A stretch of DNA of 61,215 nt from an uncultured Oleispira sp. (lineage in GTDB: Bacteria > Pseudomonadota > Gammaproteobacteria > Pseudomonadales > Oceanobacteraceae), in contig CAJVZR010000018.1 of the NCBI GenBank assembly GCA_913019965.1, positions 1 through 61,215 on the forward strand, in the 5' to 3' direction. Every line of letters begins with the position of its first letter. The stretch's first letter is position 1. Made by a program: the position numbers and the translations under genes. Positions 42,712 through 53,299 of this stretch are shown here, piece after piece. A model generated the notes under the pieces. It saw nothing but the letters and a program-made list of their open reading frames with translations. It was not told the origin of the DNA and made no database searches.

Positions 42712-44994
42712 TTATGACAGCTTTAGAGGCAGCTTGTTAAATTTCTGACCCGTCTTAGCCGTAATAGCATTCGCAACGGCAGCGGCTAAAGGTGGAACTC
42801 CTGGTTCACCCACACCGGTTGGTTTTTCGTCACTTTCGATAATATGCACGTCGATTTGAGGTGCTTCGTTCATGCGTAAAAGTTGGTAGTCATGGAAATT
42901 AGTCTGTTGAGGGATGCCCTCTTTAATTGTAATTTCACCATATAACGCAGCGGTTAAAGCGAAGTTAATACCGCCTTCCATTTGAGCATTCACCATGTCA
43001 GGGTTCACCACTTGTCCACAATCAACCACGCAGACAATACGCTTAACTTGAATTTGGCCATTCTCAAGGGCGTCATTTGAAACATCGGCTACCTGTGCGA
43101 CCCAAGTACCAAAAGATTTATGAATCGCGATACCTTGGCTGCAACCTTCTAGAGGCGTTCCCCAGTTGGCTTTTTCGGCTGCCATTTTTAAGACGGCTTG
43201 TGCTCTTGGGTGTTTATTGAGTAGCTGATAACGGAACTGATAAGAATCTTTACCTTGTTGCTTAACGATAGGGTTTTGAGCAAGCTGTTCGATAAAGCTT
43301 TCGACAATAAAGCCATTATGGGAATAACCTACGCTGCGCCAGTTGCCGACTAAAATACCACTGTCCGATTTTTTATAATCGACGTTGATATGGTCAAAAT
43401 CATAAGGTAGAGCTTCAGCACCTTCAAAGATAGAGCCATCTGCTGGGGCAATAATACCTTCGCCAATTTTGCCTGCACTTTCTAAAAAGCCGTACATAAA
43501 TTTAGGGGCAAATGGGTATTGAGCAGGTGCGGCTTCACCGACAAAATAATCGAATACTCCCGAGCCTGCCATTTGGTGGTTCCAGCCACTGATATTACCG
43601 TTTTTATCGATGCTAGCACTGAGTTTGTGATAACTAGAAGGGCGGTACCAATCACGTTGAGTATCTTCTTCTCGAGACCAGATAAGCTTAATAGGCTGCT
43701 GAGAAATTTCGCTGATAGCCGCGGCTTCGGCGACAAAATCTTGATTGATGCGACGACCAAATCCACCACCGATAAAGGTAGTATTAATTTTAATATCGCT
43801 TAATGAATAATCGGTGGCTTTTGCCGCGGCAACTTGGGCCATGTCGGGTGATTGAGTCGGGGCCCAGACTTCTAAGCTATCAGGTTTTGCCCAAGCAACG
43901 CAGTTCTGCGGCTCTAAGGTCGCGTGCGCTAAAAAGGGCATTTCAAATTCATCGCTAATAGTATGCGCTGCATTTTCTAAGGCGTATTCTATATCCCCTT
44001 CGCTGCGAACGTTTTTACCGTTATCTTCGGCTAGGTCTTTTTTATACTGAGCGAAGATGCTGGCATCATCGACTTTATCCAGTTCACTCTCATGCCATTG
44101 AACCTTTAATTGTTGTTGAGCTTTACGTGCCTGCCAATAACTTTTTGCTACGATCGCGATACCAATAGCACTGGGTTTATTGATTGCGAAAACTTGCTCG
44201 ATGCCAGGCAGCGCTTTTAATTTGCTCGCATCGAAATTTTTAATCTGACTATCCCAGCGACCTGCGCGGGTGAAAACGGCGTACTTCATACCGGGTAATT
44301 CAGTATCAATACCATAATCGGCAGTGCCAGTGGCTTTTTTAAGTGCATCAAGGCGCTTATTGTATTTACCGATCACTTTGAAGTCGGCTTTATCTTTTAA
44401 GGGGATGTCACTTGGAACTGAGTAGGTAGAGGCTATACCTGCCAGTTGGCCATAACTTAGGTTTTGCCCTTGTTGTGGATGACCCTCAGCATTATTAATG
44501 ATTTGTCCATTTTCTGCGCTACAATCATTGGGTTTAATTTCCCAAGTATTGGCGGCGGCTTGAATCAGCATCATTCGTGTAGCAGCGCCGGCTTCACGAA
44601 CAATCTGCCAGCTGCTGGCGACACTGGTACTTCCGCCTGTGATTTGAATGCCATAAATCGTATTGCGGTAAATCGAATCCACACCTGCAAAGCTGACATC
44701 GATTTTCTCGGGATCGGCTTCTAGTTCTTCGGCTAAAAGTGAGGTCATACCGGTATAGGTACCTTGACCCATTTCGACACGGTCGAGTACAAAGTGAATA
44801 CTATTATCACTATCGATGCGTAACCAAGCATTGGAATTCCATTGCTCTTGGCCATCGACTTGATTCATGCCACCATTTTTAAGGGCTGCACAGCCCGGTA
44901 AAGCGATGGATATCATCAAACCGCCGGTGCCGATACTGGTTGCTTTTAGAAAATTACGGCGTGAATGATTTTTAACGGAAGATAATGAAGTCAT
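42712..44994 (-). CDS. iorB: Tat-exported molybdenum hydroxylase large subunit (IorB-type)
   Basis: A 760-residue molybdopterin-binding subunit of the xanthine-oxidase superfamily, of the isoquinoline 1-oxidoreductase beta/aldehyde dehydrogenase type. A twin-arginine signal SRRNFLK (11-17) precedes a hydrophobic stretch, so the folded enzyme is exported to the periplasm. Landmarks are RVEMGQGTYTGM, ATLEPQNCVAW, GGGFGRR and the C-terminal GVGEPGVPPLAAAVANAI with the catalytic Glu. Its ATG overlaps the iorA stop codon. The substrate could be an aldehyde or an N-heterocycle. No cytochrome c subunit is encoded beside it, so the electron acceptor is unknown. Confidence 0.9.
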   Translation of the reverse strand: MTSLSSVKNHSRRNFLKATSIGTGGLMISIALPGCAALKNGGMNQVDGQEQWNSNAWLRIDSDNSIHFVLDRVEMGQGTYTGMTSLLAEELEADPEKIDVSFAGVDSIYRNTIYGIQITGGSTSVASSWQIVREAGAATRMMLIQAAANTWEIKPNDCSAENGQIINNAEGHPQQGQNLSYGQLAGIASTYSVPSDIPLKDKADFKVIGKYNKRLDALKKATGTADYGIDTELPGMKYAVFTRAGRWDSQIKNFDASKLKALPGIEQVFAINKPSAIGIAIVAKSYWQARKAQQQLKVQWHESELDKVDDASIFAQYKKDLAEDNGKNVRSEGDIEYALENAAHTISDEFEMPFLAHATLEPQNCVAWAKPDSLEVWAPTQSPDMAQVAAAKATDYSLSDIKINTTFIGGGFGRRINQDFVAEAAAISEISQQPIKLIWSREEDTQRDWYRPSSYHKLSASIDKNGNISGWNHQMAGSGVFDYFVGEAAPAQYPFAPKFMYGFLESAGKIGEGIIAPADGSIFEGAEALPYDFDHINVDYKKSDSGILVGNWRSVGYSHNGFIVESFIEQLAQNPIVKQQGKDSYQFRYQLLNKHPRAQAVLKMAAEKANWGTPLEGCSQGIAIHKSFGTWVAQVADVSNDALENGQIQVKRIVCVVDCGQVVNPDMVNAQMEGGINFALTAALYGEITIKEGIPQQTNFHDYQLLRMNEAPQIDVHIIESDEKPTGVGEPGVPPLAAAVANAITAKTGQKFNKLPLKLS

Positions 44995-45509
44995 TATTTG
45001 CTCTCCATGCTTTTGATAACGGAAGCATTGGTGAATAAGTCACTATTTTGTGTTGCGCTTTTATTGGCTACGGAATGAATGGCGGCTTTGATACGCGGGT
45101 AGGTTCCACAGCGACAGATGTTGCCGCTCATAGCGTTATCAATATCTTGATCATTGGGTTTTGGATTGCTGGCTAATAAAGCCGTGGCCGACATGATTTG
45201 CCCTGACTGACAGTAACCACATTGAGGCACATTGTGTTCGACCCAAGCTTGTTGCACTGAGCTGAGTTTATCGGGGTTGCCAAGGCCCTCAATGGTGGTA
45301 ATCGCTTGGCCTGCAACAGCACTCACCGGGGTGATGCAGGTACGAATTGGGTTGCCGTTAAGGTGCATGGTACAAGCACCGCATAAGCCAGCGCCACAGC
45401 CGAATTTACTGCCTTTTAAGTCTAAAAAATCACGCACGACCCATAAAAGAGGAGTATCGGCTTCTACATCGAGGGAGTGTTCGATGCCGTTTACGGTCAA
45501 ATTAATCAT
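44994..45509 (-). CDS. iorA: [2Fe-2S] small subunit of the molybdenum hydroxylase (IorA-type)
   Basis: A 171-residue electron-transfer subunit. The plant-ferredoxin-type cluster uses C38, C43, C46 and C58 ([10 protein letters not shown]), and the second cluster uses C97, C100, C132 and C134 (CGYC and CRC), as in the isoquinoline oxidoreductase alpha subunit. It lacks a signal peptide and is probably exported with IorB by the Tat system. First gene of the four-gene operon; it overlaps iorB by one base. The last 20 residues are a variable tail. Confidence 0.93.
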   Translation of the reverse strand: MINLTVNGIEHSLDVEADTPLLWVVRDFLDLKGSKFGCGAGLCGACTMHLNGNPIRTCITPVSAVAGQAITTIEGLGNPDKLSSVQQAWVEHNVPQCGYCQSGQIMSATALLASNPKPNDQDIDNAMSGNICRCGTYPRIKAAIHSVANKSATQNSDLFTNASVIKSMESK

Positions 45510-45722
45510 ATTGAACTAGCCACTGAGAGAATTTTTTATAGTGCAGGAAGGTTAGCAATCAAGTGAAAGCTAAGTAAAGGTCTAATTCTGCTAAATTCGC
45601 ATGCAAAATAACTTCTAAACCACTTATCGTATTGTTATTTCTTAAATTGTAAATAACTGGGAAATAGTGGGATGACAGGGCATAATCACGCCTTAATATT
45701 TATCTATGAAAAGGAATTCACT

Positions 45723-48700
45723 ATGTTTTTGGCTGATCGCCCGAAATCATTAATGATACTAATGACTCTGCTATGGGTATTTTTATCACCGCTATCTCAT
45801 AGCGCTAGTTTTAATTGTGATAAAGCCGCCAGTAAAACTGAGAAATTAATCTGTTCTGATAGTGATTTATCAAACCAAGATTCTAAATTGGGTCAGCTTT
45901 ATCAGCAGTTTGAAAAAACAGATCAACTTAAAACGTCACAACGACAATGGATGAAAGATCGTAATCTGTGTACTGATAACCAATGTTTACGAATGCACTA
46001 TCAGCTGCGTATCTCCGAGTTTGAGAAGCAAGTCTTGACTCAGCAATATGCTGGACAAAAACAAAAGATCACCAGCATAAAAGAAGAAAGCTGGAATAAT
46101 GGCGGCGCACTGGTTATTCGTTTGACGGTTCCTGTTGATATTGATCGCCACTGGCGTGAGTTATTAACTGTAACACTGGATGAGGAGCAACAGAGTCCTG
46201 ACAACTGGGTATTAGATAGCAATGGGTTAGCGCTAATCTATCCTTTTATTGAGCCTAATAGAAAATACCAAGTATTAGTCAACCCTGGAATTAAGGGAAT
46301 TAATGGAGCGACTTTAGCTCAACCATCAGATAAAACTATTCAAACGCGTCGTACTCAAGCCAGCGCCAGCTTTTCTGGCGACGGACATGTATTATCTAAT
46401 AAAATTCGCCGAGCCTTGCCAGTAACTACACTTAATATTGATGAAGTTGATATTGAAATCTTTAGAATTCTTCCTCAGCACATAGGTAGGTGGGTACATT
46501 ACACTTACCAAGAGCGAGAAAGTAGTTATAGTCTGAACCGTTTTGCGAATGAAACTGAAATGGTTTATAGCGGCCGTTTTCCGATTGTGAATCAGCGTAA
46601 CCAGAGAACAACTACTAATTTAGATCTGTCAAAAATTTCAGGCATTGATAAACAAGGCGCTTATGTTGCGGTTTTGTCTGCTCCGGGCTTGTACAATAAC
46701 CGTTATTCAACCAACTTTTTTACCATTAGTGATATCGGCATTCAGTTAAGAAAAAATGAACGAGTATTACGCATTAATACCCACTCTATTTCTACCGGTG
46801 ATGTGCTTGAGGATGTCAAAGTCAAAATTTTTCAAGGTAAAAACCTAATTGGTCAGCAATCGAGCAATGCTTTAGGGGAAGCTGAATTCGAATCTTTTTA
46901 TACCAAGGGGAATACACTGGTTGCTCAAAAGGATGATGAATATACGGTGATTAATTTTAAACGTAATGCCTTAAATTTATCGGCGTTTAAAAATCCAATC
47001 AGCCGCCACAGTGCAATGCAGGTATTCTCATGGGCTCCGAGAAATCTTTACCGTCCTGGTGAAACCTTGGATATTTATGCGTTATTAAAAGACTTTGATG
47101 GTGGTCAAGTTGCATCTATGCCTCTAGATGTCACTCTTTATGACCCAACAGGGAGTCGGGTTATTAAACGCACTTTGAATCTTAGTGATAGCCAGCGTTA
47201 TGAATTTAATTATACGTTAGACGACGCAGCAAAAACCGGTAAGTGGCGTTTAGAGTACACCAGTCAGGGTATTAAGGACCTGCGTCATCGCTATGAAATT
47301 TCAGTCGAAGAATTTCTACCCGAGCGTTTAAAGCTTACTTTGTTTGAAGGTAATGAAAAAAAGTTTCGTCAAACAGCAGAAAGAAAATCAGTCAAAATCC
47401 CGCTGCTGGGGGAATATCTGTATGGTGCACCCGCTTCTAATAACAAAATAGATGGTTTTGTTATTGCCGAATTTGAAGCGCATCCATTTGAACAGTGGAA
47501 AAACTATTTTTTTGGTGACTTCCAAGAAAATATCACTCCTAAGCAGCAAAAATTACCGGCTATTAAACTAGATGCTAATGGACAGGCAGATTTCACAATA
47601 CCTATGAATCAATGGTCAAGCATTGAATCGCCTCTTGCATTAATTACCAATGTAAGTTTATACGAAAGTGGCGGCAGACCGATTACGCGCAGTACGGTTG
47701 TGACAAATATTTTGAGTGAAAAACTAATCGGCATAGAGCCTCAATTTGATAAGCGTGCGGATGATAATTCGCAAGCAAGGTTTAAGGCTATATTAACTGA
47801 TGCCGCAGGAAAGCTATTATCTGGAAAAGATTATCAGTTTAGCTTAGTACGTGAAAATCGTAATTATTATTGGCGTTATAGTGACTCCCGCGGCTGGACT
47901 TGGGAATATGATCCACTAAATTATGAAGTATTTTCTGGTACGTTAAACTTTAATGGCACATCTCCAGCGACATTTTCAGTACCTGTTGAATGGGGTGGTT
48001 ACCGTTTACAAGTACAAGACAGTTCAGGAAACATAATAACTGCGATGCAGTTTTCGACACGCTGGAGTGGTTGGAGTAATAATAGCTCAGACAGCATGAA
48101 GCCTGATCAAGTCATGATGAGGTTGAACAAAGACCAATACCAAGCAGGGGATACTGCCAAACTGACATTGCTACCGGCGGTTGATGGAAAAGGCTTTATT
48201 ACCCTAGAGTCAAATGAAGAAATTTTATGGCGTAAAAAACTAGATTTAAGTGATAAAGGAACTGAAGTAGAGGTTCTTATTGATACTAGCTGGAAGCGAC
48301 ATGATTTATATTTTACTGCTACGGTATTGAGTCCGGGTGATATGAAACATGCTGTGGCTCCTAAGCGAGCATTTGGTTTATTGCATTTACCTTTACGTCG
48401 AGCCGATGCCAGCTTTAACATTAATATTGATGTTCCTGATAAGGTTCAGCCGAAGCGTAGTGTGACAGCAAAATTAAACATTGATGGTGATTCCTTACCT
48501 AGCTCAGATGTTTGGGTGAGTATTGCGGCTGTTGATGTGGGTGTATTAAATATTAAACGCTTTGAAACTCCAGACCCTGTTAGCTACTTGTTCAGTCCGC
48601 GCCGTTATGATTACCAGTTATATGATGTCTACGGCAGTATTATCGAGAATGCAGGTTTTGATTATTCATCACAAAAATTTGGTGGTGGTCGTTTTAAAAA

Positions 48701-50819
48701 GAGTAATGCTGAATTAGTACGCGGTGGCAATAAAGCGAAAAGTGATGTTCAAATTGTGGCGATTCAAGTGCAGGCCGTTAAATTTGATGATAACGGGCAG
48801 GCTTCTATCACTATTGATGTTCCAGATTTCAACGGTACCTTACGTTGGATGGCAGTCGCTTGGAGTGATAACAGTTATGGCAGTAATGAAGCAGAAACTA
48901 CCATTGCTGATGCGCTAGTAACTCAACTATCACGTCCACGATTTCTAGCATTGGGCGATAAATCTGAACTTGCATTTGATCTGTCTAATCTATCCGGAAG
49001 CGCACAAGAATTTAGTATTGAATTTTCTGTCTCAGGTGCTTTGAAAGGTCAACAATGGCAACAGAAATTAAGTCTTAAAGATACTGAGCGCCAAACATTG
49101 AAGTTTCCTATCGTAGCGGAAGCATTGGGTGAGGGTATTATTACTGCCAAAGTCAGTAATGTTGATGCAAGTATCCTCATTGAACGCAGCTGGAATTTAG
49201 GTACTCGCTCAGCTTATCCGTCGGTAACGCATAAAGAGCAAGCGGTTATTAAAGCAGGAAAGAATTGGCAGCCCAGTATTGATTTGGAGGGCTTGATTCC
49301 TGAGACAATTCAGGCGCGACTTGCCATTTCGTCGCAGCCTCCTATCGATGTAGCGAGCCACTTTGATGCATTATTGAAATACCCATATGGTTGTACTGAA
49401 CAATCTACCAGCAGTGGTTATCCTTGGGTCCTAGTATCTCCTGAAATGGCAAAACAGTTTAAATTAACCGATAAACTTGAGAAAAAATTTGAGCAAACGT
49501 TCACAGAGAAATTTCGTCGTAGTCAAATGGAAGCGGCCATTGATCGAGTACTGCGTCGCCAAAATAGTTCCGGTGGTTTCGCGTTATGGCGTAACTCTGG
49601 TACGGAGTTAAACTGGTTGACCGTTTATGTCACCGACTTTGTCACGGCGGCGAGAGATGCTGGTGCACTGGTACCACATGATGCGTTAACAAAATCACTT
49701 GATCGTTTACAGCGTTATCTTAGCGGTACCACAAGTATTCATTATGCTTGGAGTGATAATGAAGATTATTACCGTTTTGCCACTAAGGCTTATGCTGCTT
49801 ATGTCTTAGCCAGATCTAACCGCGCGCCGCTAGCACATTTAAGACGTTTATTTGATGCACAAGAAAAGGCCATTGCGCGTTCAGGTTTACCTTGGGCTCA
49901 CCTAGGATTTGCGTTAAAGGTAGCCGGGGATACTGAACTTGCTCAGCAAGCATTCGATAAGGCGAAGCAAACAGTATATAGCCAAGGTTATTATGGCTAT
50001 TATGGCAGTGAATTACGTGATGCGGCATTATTGTATGCGGTCTTAGCGAAATCAGGTCAGGCAGAAGGTAAGCAGTTATTAGATGTTTTTGATCTTGCTC
50101 GTCAACGCCGTTGGTTGAGTACGCAAGAGCGTAATGCATTATTTCAAGCCGCTGTTGCCAGTGCTAGTGATGGGCAGAGTACGACGGAAGCGTCTTTGAT
50201 TACTTCTGATTTTACCCAAGAAATTAATGAGAAGGGTGTTTTCACTAGCCTGATTGATTATGCACAATTAGATTCTTTGAAAAGTATTAACGCGAATAAC
50301 ACAACAATTTATGCCTCTCTGGAATTAATTAGTGAACATGAAAACCCGCCCAAACCCTATCAAAATCAGATTGCTATCAGTCGTGATTATTTTGATCTTG
50401 AAGGTAACCCTACAGAGCTTAAAACCATGGCGAGTGGTGATTTAATTTTAGTGCGGCTAACGGCTTCTGCGGCGCGTAATTTACCCGATGCTCTGGTTGT
50501 CGATTTATTACCAGCGGGTTTAGAGATCGAAAATCAGAATTTAGCGGATACCAGTATCGATATGTCTAAACTGAGTATTGATGGGGTAGCGGTTGCAGAT
50601 TGGCAGCAAAGGCAGCAGGTTGAGCATGTAGAATATCGTGATGATCGTTTTGTTGCGGCGTTACGTTTGGATGAATACCGATCACGTCAATTATTTTATT
50701 TAGCACGTGCGGTAACTCCAGGAGAATACTCTGTGCCAGCTCCTTATGCTGAAGATATGTATCGTCCTTTTTATCATGCTTTAGGAGCTGCTCCTAAAAA
50801 ATTGGTGATTACACCTTAG
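45723..50819 (+). CDS. Bacterial alpha-2-macroglobulin with N-terminal LprI/DUF1311 domain
   Basis: A 1698-residue periplasmic protease-trapping protein. The signal peptide (about 1-28, ending SHSA) has no lipobox. Residues 30-100 match the LprI/DUF1311 (lysozyme-inhibitor-like) pattern: four cysteines (32, 44, 83, 88), SKTEKLICSDSDLSNQDSKL and QRQWMKDRNLC. Then come macroglobulin domains, the MG2-like YRPGETLDIYALLKDFDG, and the thioester site YPYGCTEQ with Cys1224 and Gln1227, and a helical thioester domain. It has the YfhM-type partner pbpC 60 bp downstream, as in E. coli. The pair is thought to trap attacking proteases where the envelope is breached and repair the wall. Start at ATG 45723, AAGGA 7 bases upstream; the frame opens at 45672. 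Confidence 0.92.
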   Translation: MFLADRPKSLMILMTLLWVFLSPLSHSASFNCDKAASKTEKLICSDSDLSNQDSKLGQLYQQFEKTDQLKTSQRQWMKDRNLCTDNQCLRMHYQLRISEFEKQVLTQQYAGQKQKITSIKEESWNNGGALVIRLTVPVDIDRHWRELLTVTLDEEQQSPDNWVLDSNGLALIYPFIEPNRKYQVLVNPGIKGINGATLAQPSDKTIQTRRTQASASFSGDGHVLSNKIRRALPVTTLNIDEVDIEIFRILPQHIGRWVHYTYQERESSYSLNRFANETEMVYSGRFPIVNQRNQRTTTNLDLSKISGIDKQGAYVAVLSAPGLYNNRYSTNFFTISDIGIQLRKNERVLRINTHSISTGDVLEDVKVKIFQGKNLIGQQSSNALGEAEFESFYTKGNTLVAQKDDEYTVINFKRNALNLSAFKNPISRHSAMQVFSWAPRNLYRPGETLDIYALLKDFDGGQVASMPLDVTLYDPTGSRVIKRTLNLSDSQRYEFNYTLDDAAKTGKWRLEYTSQGIKDLRHRYEISVEEFLPERLKLTLFEGNEKKFRQTAERKSVKIPLLGEYLYGAPASNNKIDGFVIAEFEAHPFEQWKNYFFGDFQENITPKQQKLPAIKLDANGQADFTIPMNQWSSIESPLALITNVSLYESGGRPITRSTVVTNILSEKLIGIEPQFDKRADDNSQARFKAILTDAAGKLLSGKDYQFSLVRENRNYYWRYSDSRGWTWEYDPLNYEVFSGTLNFNGTSPATFSVPVEWGGYRLQVQDSSGNIITAMQFSTRWSGWSNNSSDSMKPDQVMMRLNKDQYQAGDTAKLTLLPAVDGKGFITLESNEEILWRKKLDLSDKGTEVEVLIDTSWKRHDLYFTATVLSPGDMKHAVAPKRAFGLLHLPLRRADASFNINIDVPDKVQPKRSVTAKLNIDGDSLPSSDVWVSIAAVDVGVLNIKRFETPDPVSYLFSPRRYDYQLYDVYGSIIENAGFDYSSQKFGGGRFKKSNAELVRGGNKAKSDVQIVAIQVQAVKFDDNGQASITIDVPDFNGTLRWMAVAWSDNSYGSNEAETTIADALVTQLSRPRFLALGDKSELAFDLSNLSGSAQEFSIEFSVSGALKGQQWQQKLSLKDTERQTLKFPIVAEALGEGIITAKVSNVDASILIERSWNLGTRSAYPSVTHKEQAVIKAGKNWQPSIDLEGLIPETIQARLAISSQPPIDVASHFDALLKYPYGCTEQSTSSGYPWVLVSPEMAKQFKLTDKLEKKFEQTFTEKFRRSQMEAAIDRVLRRQNSSGGFALWRNSGTELNWLTVYVTDFVTAARDAGALVPHDALTKSLDRLQRYLSGTTSIHYAWSDNEDYYRFATKAYAAYVLARSNRAPLAHLRRLFDAQEKAIARSGLPWAHLGFALKVAGDTELAQQAFDKAKQTVYSQGYYGYYGSELRDAALLYAVLAKSGQAEGKQLLDVFDLARQRRWLSTQERNALFQAAVASASDGQSTTEASLITSDFTQEINEKGVFTSLIDYAQLDSLKSINANNTTIYASLELISEHENPPKPYQNQIAISRDYFDLEGNPTELKTMASGDLILVRLTASAARNLPDALVVDLLPAGLEIENQNLADTSIDMSKLSIDGVAVADWQQRQQVEHVEYRDDRFVAALRLDEYRSRQLFYLARAVTPGEYSVPAPYAEDMYRPFYHALGAAPKKLVITP

Positions 50820-50835
50820 AAGCACATAAACGTTA

Positions 50836-50856
50836 AAGGCACAGAAATTGTGCCTT
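50836..50856 (+). terminator. Hairpin between the macroglobulin gene and pbpC
   Basis: AAGGCACA and TGTGCCTT arms around GAAAT, with no T run after. It may reduce but not stop read-through into pbpC, which begins 24 bp later. Confidence 0.4.
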
Positions 50857-50879
50857 GATAAAAGAAGTTATTATTTTTC

Positions 50880-53192
50880 ATGCTGGTATTTCGTAATATC
50901 GTTTTGAGCCTGCTAGTACTGATTTTGTTAATGGTATTAGCAGATAACATTTGGTCTGTTGATCTTGCACCACGTCAAGGTGCACAGGTTGTGGTTGATA
51001 ATCAAGGAGAGGTATTACGACGCTTTGCTGATGAAAGCGGCGTCTGGCGCTATCCGATAACTAGCACACAGGTTTCTGATTATTACATTCAAGCGCTTTT
51101 AAGCTATGAAGATCGTTGGTTTTATCAACACCCCGGTATTAATCCTTTGGCTATGGTACGCGCGTTGTATCAACTGCTGACTCATGGGCGAATTATCTCT
51201 GGTGGCTCAACGCTCACAATGCAAGTCGCTAGGTTGCGTTATCCAGAATCTTCTGGAGGACATAAAGGATTATTAGGAAAGGTTTCTCAACTTGTTAGAG
51301 CGCTACAGTTAGAGTGGCATTATTCCAAACCAGAAATTTTAAATTATTATCTCAATCATGCCCCTTTTGGTGGCACTCTTGAAGGTGTGGAAACGGCAAG
51401 CCGGCATTATTTTGGTCACTCAGCAAAAAGATTGACCTACGCTCAAGCGTCTTTATTGGCCGGTCTGCCGCAAGCTCCCAGTTATTACCGTCCTGATCGA
51501 CACCCACAGCGAGCGCTAAGACAAAGAAATAAAGTACTGGCAAGAATGCATGATTTTGGTGTGCTATCAACGCTAGAATTGAAGCGAGCATTAATGGAAG
51601 GCCTTGCGCTACAGATTCGTCCAGCGCCTTTATCTGCTCCTTTACTTTCACGGCGATTGATTAATCAATACCCAGATCTAAATAGAATCAATACCTATAT
51701 TGATCGAGATTTACAACTGACGGCAGAACAGTTGGCTCGTGATAATAAATCACTATTTCCTGCGGGTGCATCAATTGCCATGATGGTGATGAAGCATGGA
51801 AGTGGTGACGTGAATGCTTATGTGGGTTCAGCTGATTTTTCTGACAATAGCCGTTATGGGCATGTTGATATGGTAGCGGCCATGCGCTCACCAGGGTCAA
51901 CACTGAAACCGTTCATTTATGGTTTGGCACTTGATCAAGGTCTTATTCATAGTGAAAGCTTATTAATGGATGTGCCATTAGCGTTTAACGATTACTTGCC
52001 GACGAATTTTAATGTTGGTTACAGTGGCCCCGTGAGTGTTAGTGAAGCATTGCAAAAATCACTCAATATCCCTGTAGTACAATTATTAGAGCAGTTAACC
52101 CCGCTAACGTTTTATGCCAAGCTGCAATCGGCAGGGGCTGATTTGGCCTTGCCAAATGCCGTGAAACCTTCGTTAGCGATGGGCTTGGGTGGTATTGATA
52201 TACAGCTACAGCAATTACTATCACTTTATTCATCGTTAGCGAATAACGGCGAAATAATTACGCCAAAATTTATAAAGCAACAGGTAAGTAAAAAGCCAAG
52301 ATCCTTATTGAGCAAGGAGGCAGCTTGGATTATTCGAGATATATTATTACAAGGTGATCGACCTCGCTCGGCTCAGCCTCTCGCTATAAAAACAGGCACG
52401 AGTTCAGGCTATCGAGATGCGTGGGCTTTGGCAGTGACTGGGCAATATACGATTGGGGTCTGGGTCGGAATGCCTGATAACGCGACCATGAGTGGTCATT
52501 ATGGCGCACAATCCGCCGTTCCTTTATTACGTGCTTTAGCGGTGCGTTTACCGCAAACAAATGATAGTCGATTTATTCATACTCGCCCTGAAAGCGTTCA
52601 GGCAACGTCTATCTGCTGGCCAACTGGAGCGACAGAAAGCACTTATGCTCATTTATGTGATCAACAGCGTACGGCGTGGGTTATTAACGACAAGGCGCCA
52701 TTAACACTTATGCATACGAAAGATAGTCAAGAGCAGGATGCCAAACCTTGGCTTAGTATTAAACTTGCAAAGGATACTGGCTTGCGGGTTGATCTAGGGT
52801 GTATTGAAGAGACGCAAGAGAAACTATATCCTCGCTGGCCTTCGCCATTGCAAAATTGGATAAATCCGAAATGGAAAACTAATCAGCGTATTCCTCCATT
52901 AGATAACCGTTGTAATAGTGCGACGGCATTATTGCCAGTAACGAATATTAAGATTCAAGGTATTGAAAATAATCAGCGTATTAAATACCACGCGATTACG
53001 GACCAGCGTCCTTTGCTTCGCGCTCAAGCTATTGGAGGTCAACCGGACTGGTACTGGTTTTTAAATGGTGAAATGTTGTCGAGTAAAACGAATAAAATAA
53101 GTCTTCTTTTACCAAATCCTGGTTATTATCAACTGAGCGTAGTTGATCAGAGTGGCCAAGGTGACCAAGTTGAGTTTGTGGTAGAACCGTAA
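50880..53192 (+). CDS. pbpC: Penicillin-binding protein 1C
   Basis: Bifunctional cell-wall polymerase of 770 residues anchored by an N-terminal membrane segment (about 5-25). The glycosyltransferase domain has the catalytic Glu77 in LLSYEDRWFYQHPG and GGSTLTMQVAR. The transpeptidase domain has SPGSTLK with Ser340, the SLN motif in KSLNIP and KTGTSSG starting at Lys504. A C-terminal BiPBP_C immunoglobulin-like domain covers about 690-770. The length equals that of E. coli PbpC. It follows the macroglobulin gene closely, the conserved pairing. Confidence 0.95.
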   Translation: MLVFRNIVLSLLVLILLMVLADNIWSVDLAPRQGAQVVVDNQGEVLRRFADESGVWRYPITSTQVSDYYIQALLSYEDRWFYQHPGINPLAMVRALYQLLTHGRIISGGSTLTMQVARLRYPESSGGHKGLLGKVSQLVRALQLEWHYSKPEILNYYLNHAPFGGTLEGVETASRHYFGHSAKRLTYAQASLLAGLPQAPSYYRPDRHPQRALRQRNKVLARMHDFGVLSTLELKRALMEGLALQIRPAPLSAPLLSRRLINQYPDLNRINTYIDRDLQLTAEQLARDNKSLFPAGASIAMMVMKHGSGDVNAYVGSADFSDNSRYGHVDMVAAMRSPGSTLKPFIYGLALDQGLIHSESLLMDVPLAFNDYLPTNFNVGYSGPVSVSEALQKSLNIPVVQLLEQLTPLTFYAKLQSAGADLALPNAVKPSLAMGLGGIDIQLQQLLSLYSSLANNGEIITPKFIKQQVSKKPRSLLSKEAAWIIRDILLQGDRPRSAQPLAIKTGTSSGYRDAWALAVTGQYTIGVWVGMPDNATMSGHYGAQSAVPLLRALAVRLPQTNDSRFIHTRPESVQATSICWPTGATESTYAHLCDQQRTAWVINDKAPLTLMHTKDSQEQDAKPWLSIKLAKDTGLRVDLGCIEETQEKLYPRWPSPLQNWINPKWKTNQRIPPLDNRCNSATALLPVTNIKIQGIENNQRIKYHAITDQRPLLRAQAIGGQPDWYWFLNGEMLSSKTNKISLLLPNPGYYQLSVVDQSGQGDQVEFVVEP

Positions 53193-53299
53193 CTCAGCCA
53201 TCTTGCTAGCTTTTCTGAAAAGAGAAAAATTCACGGCAAGAGAAATGCAGGTTAGAATATCAGAATTTACTTTGTTAGATTATTTTCTAAGGCGAACCA

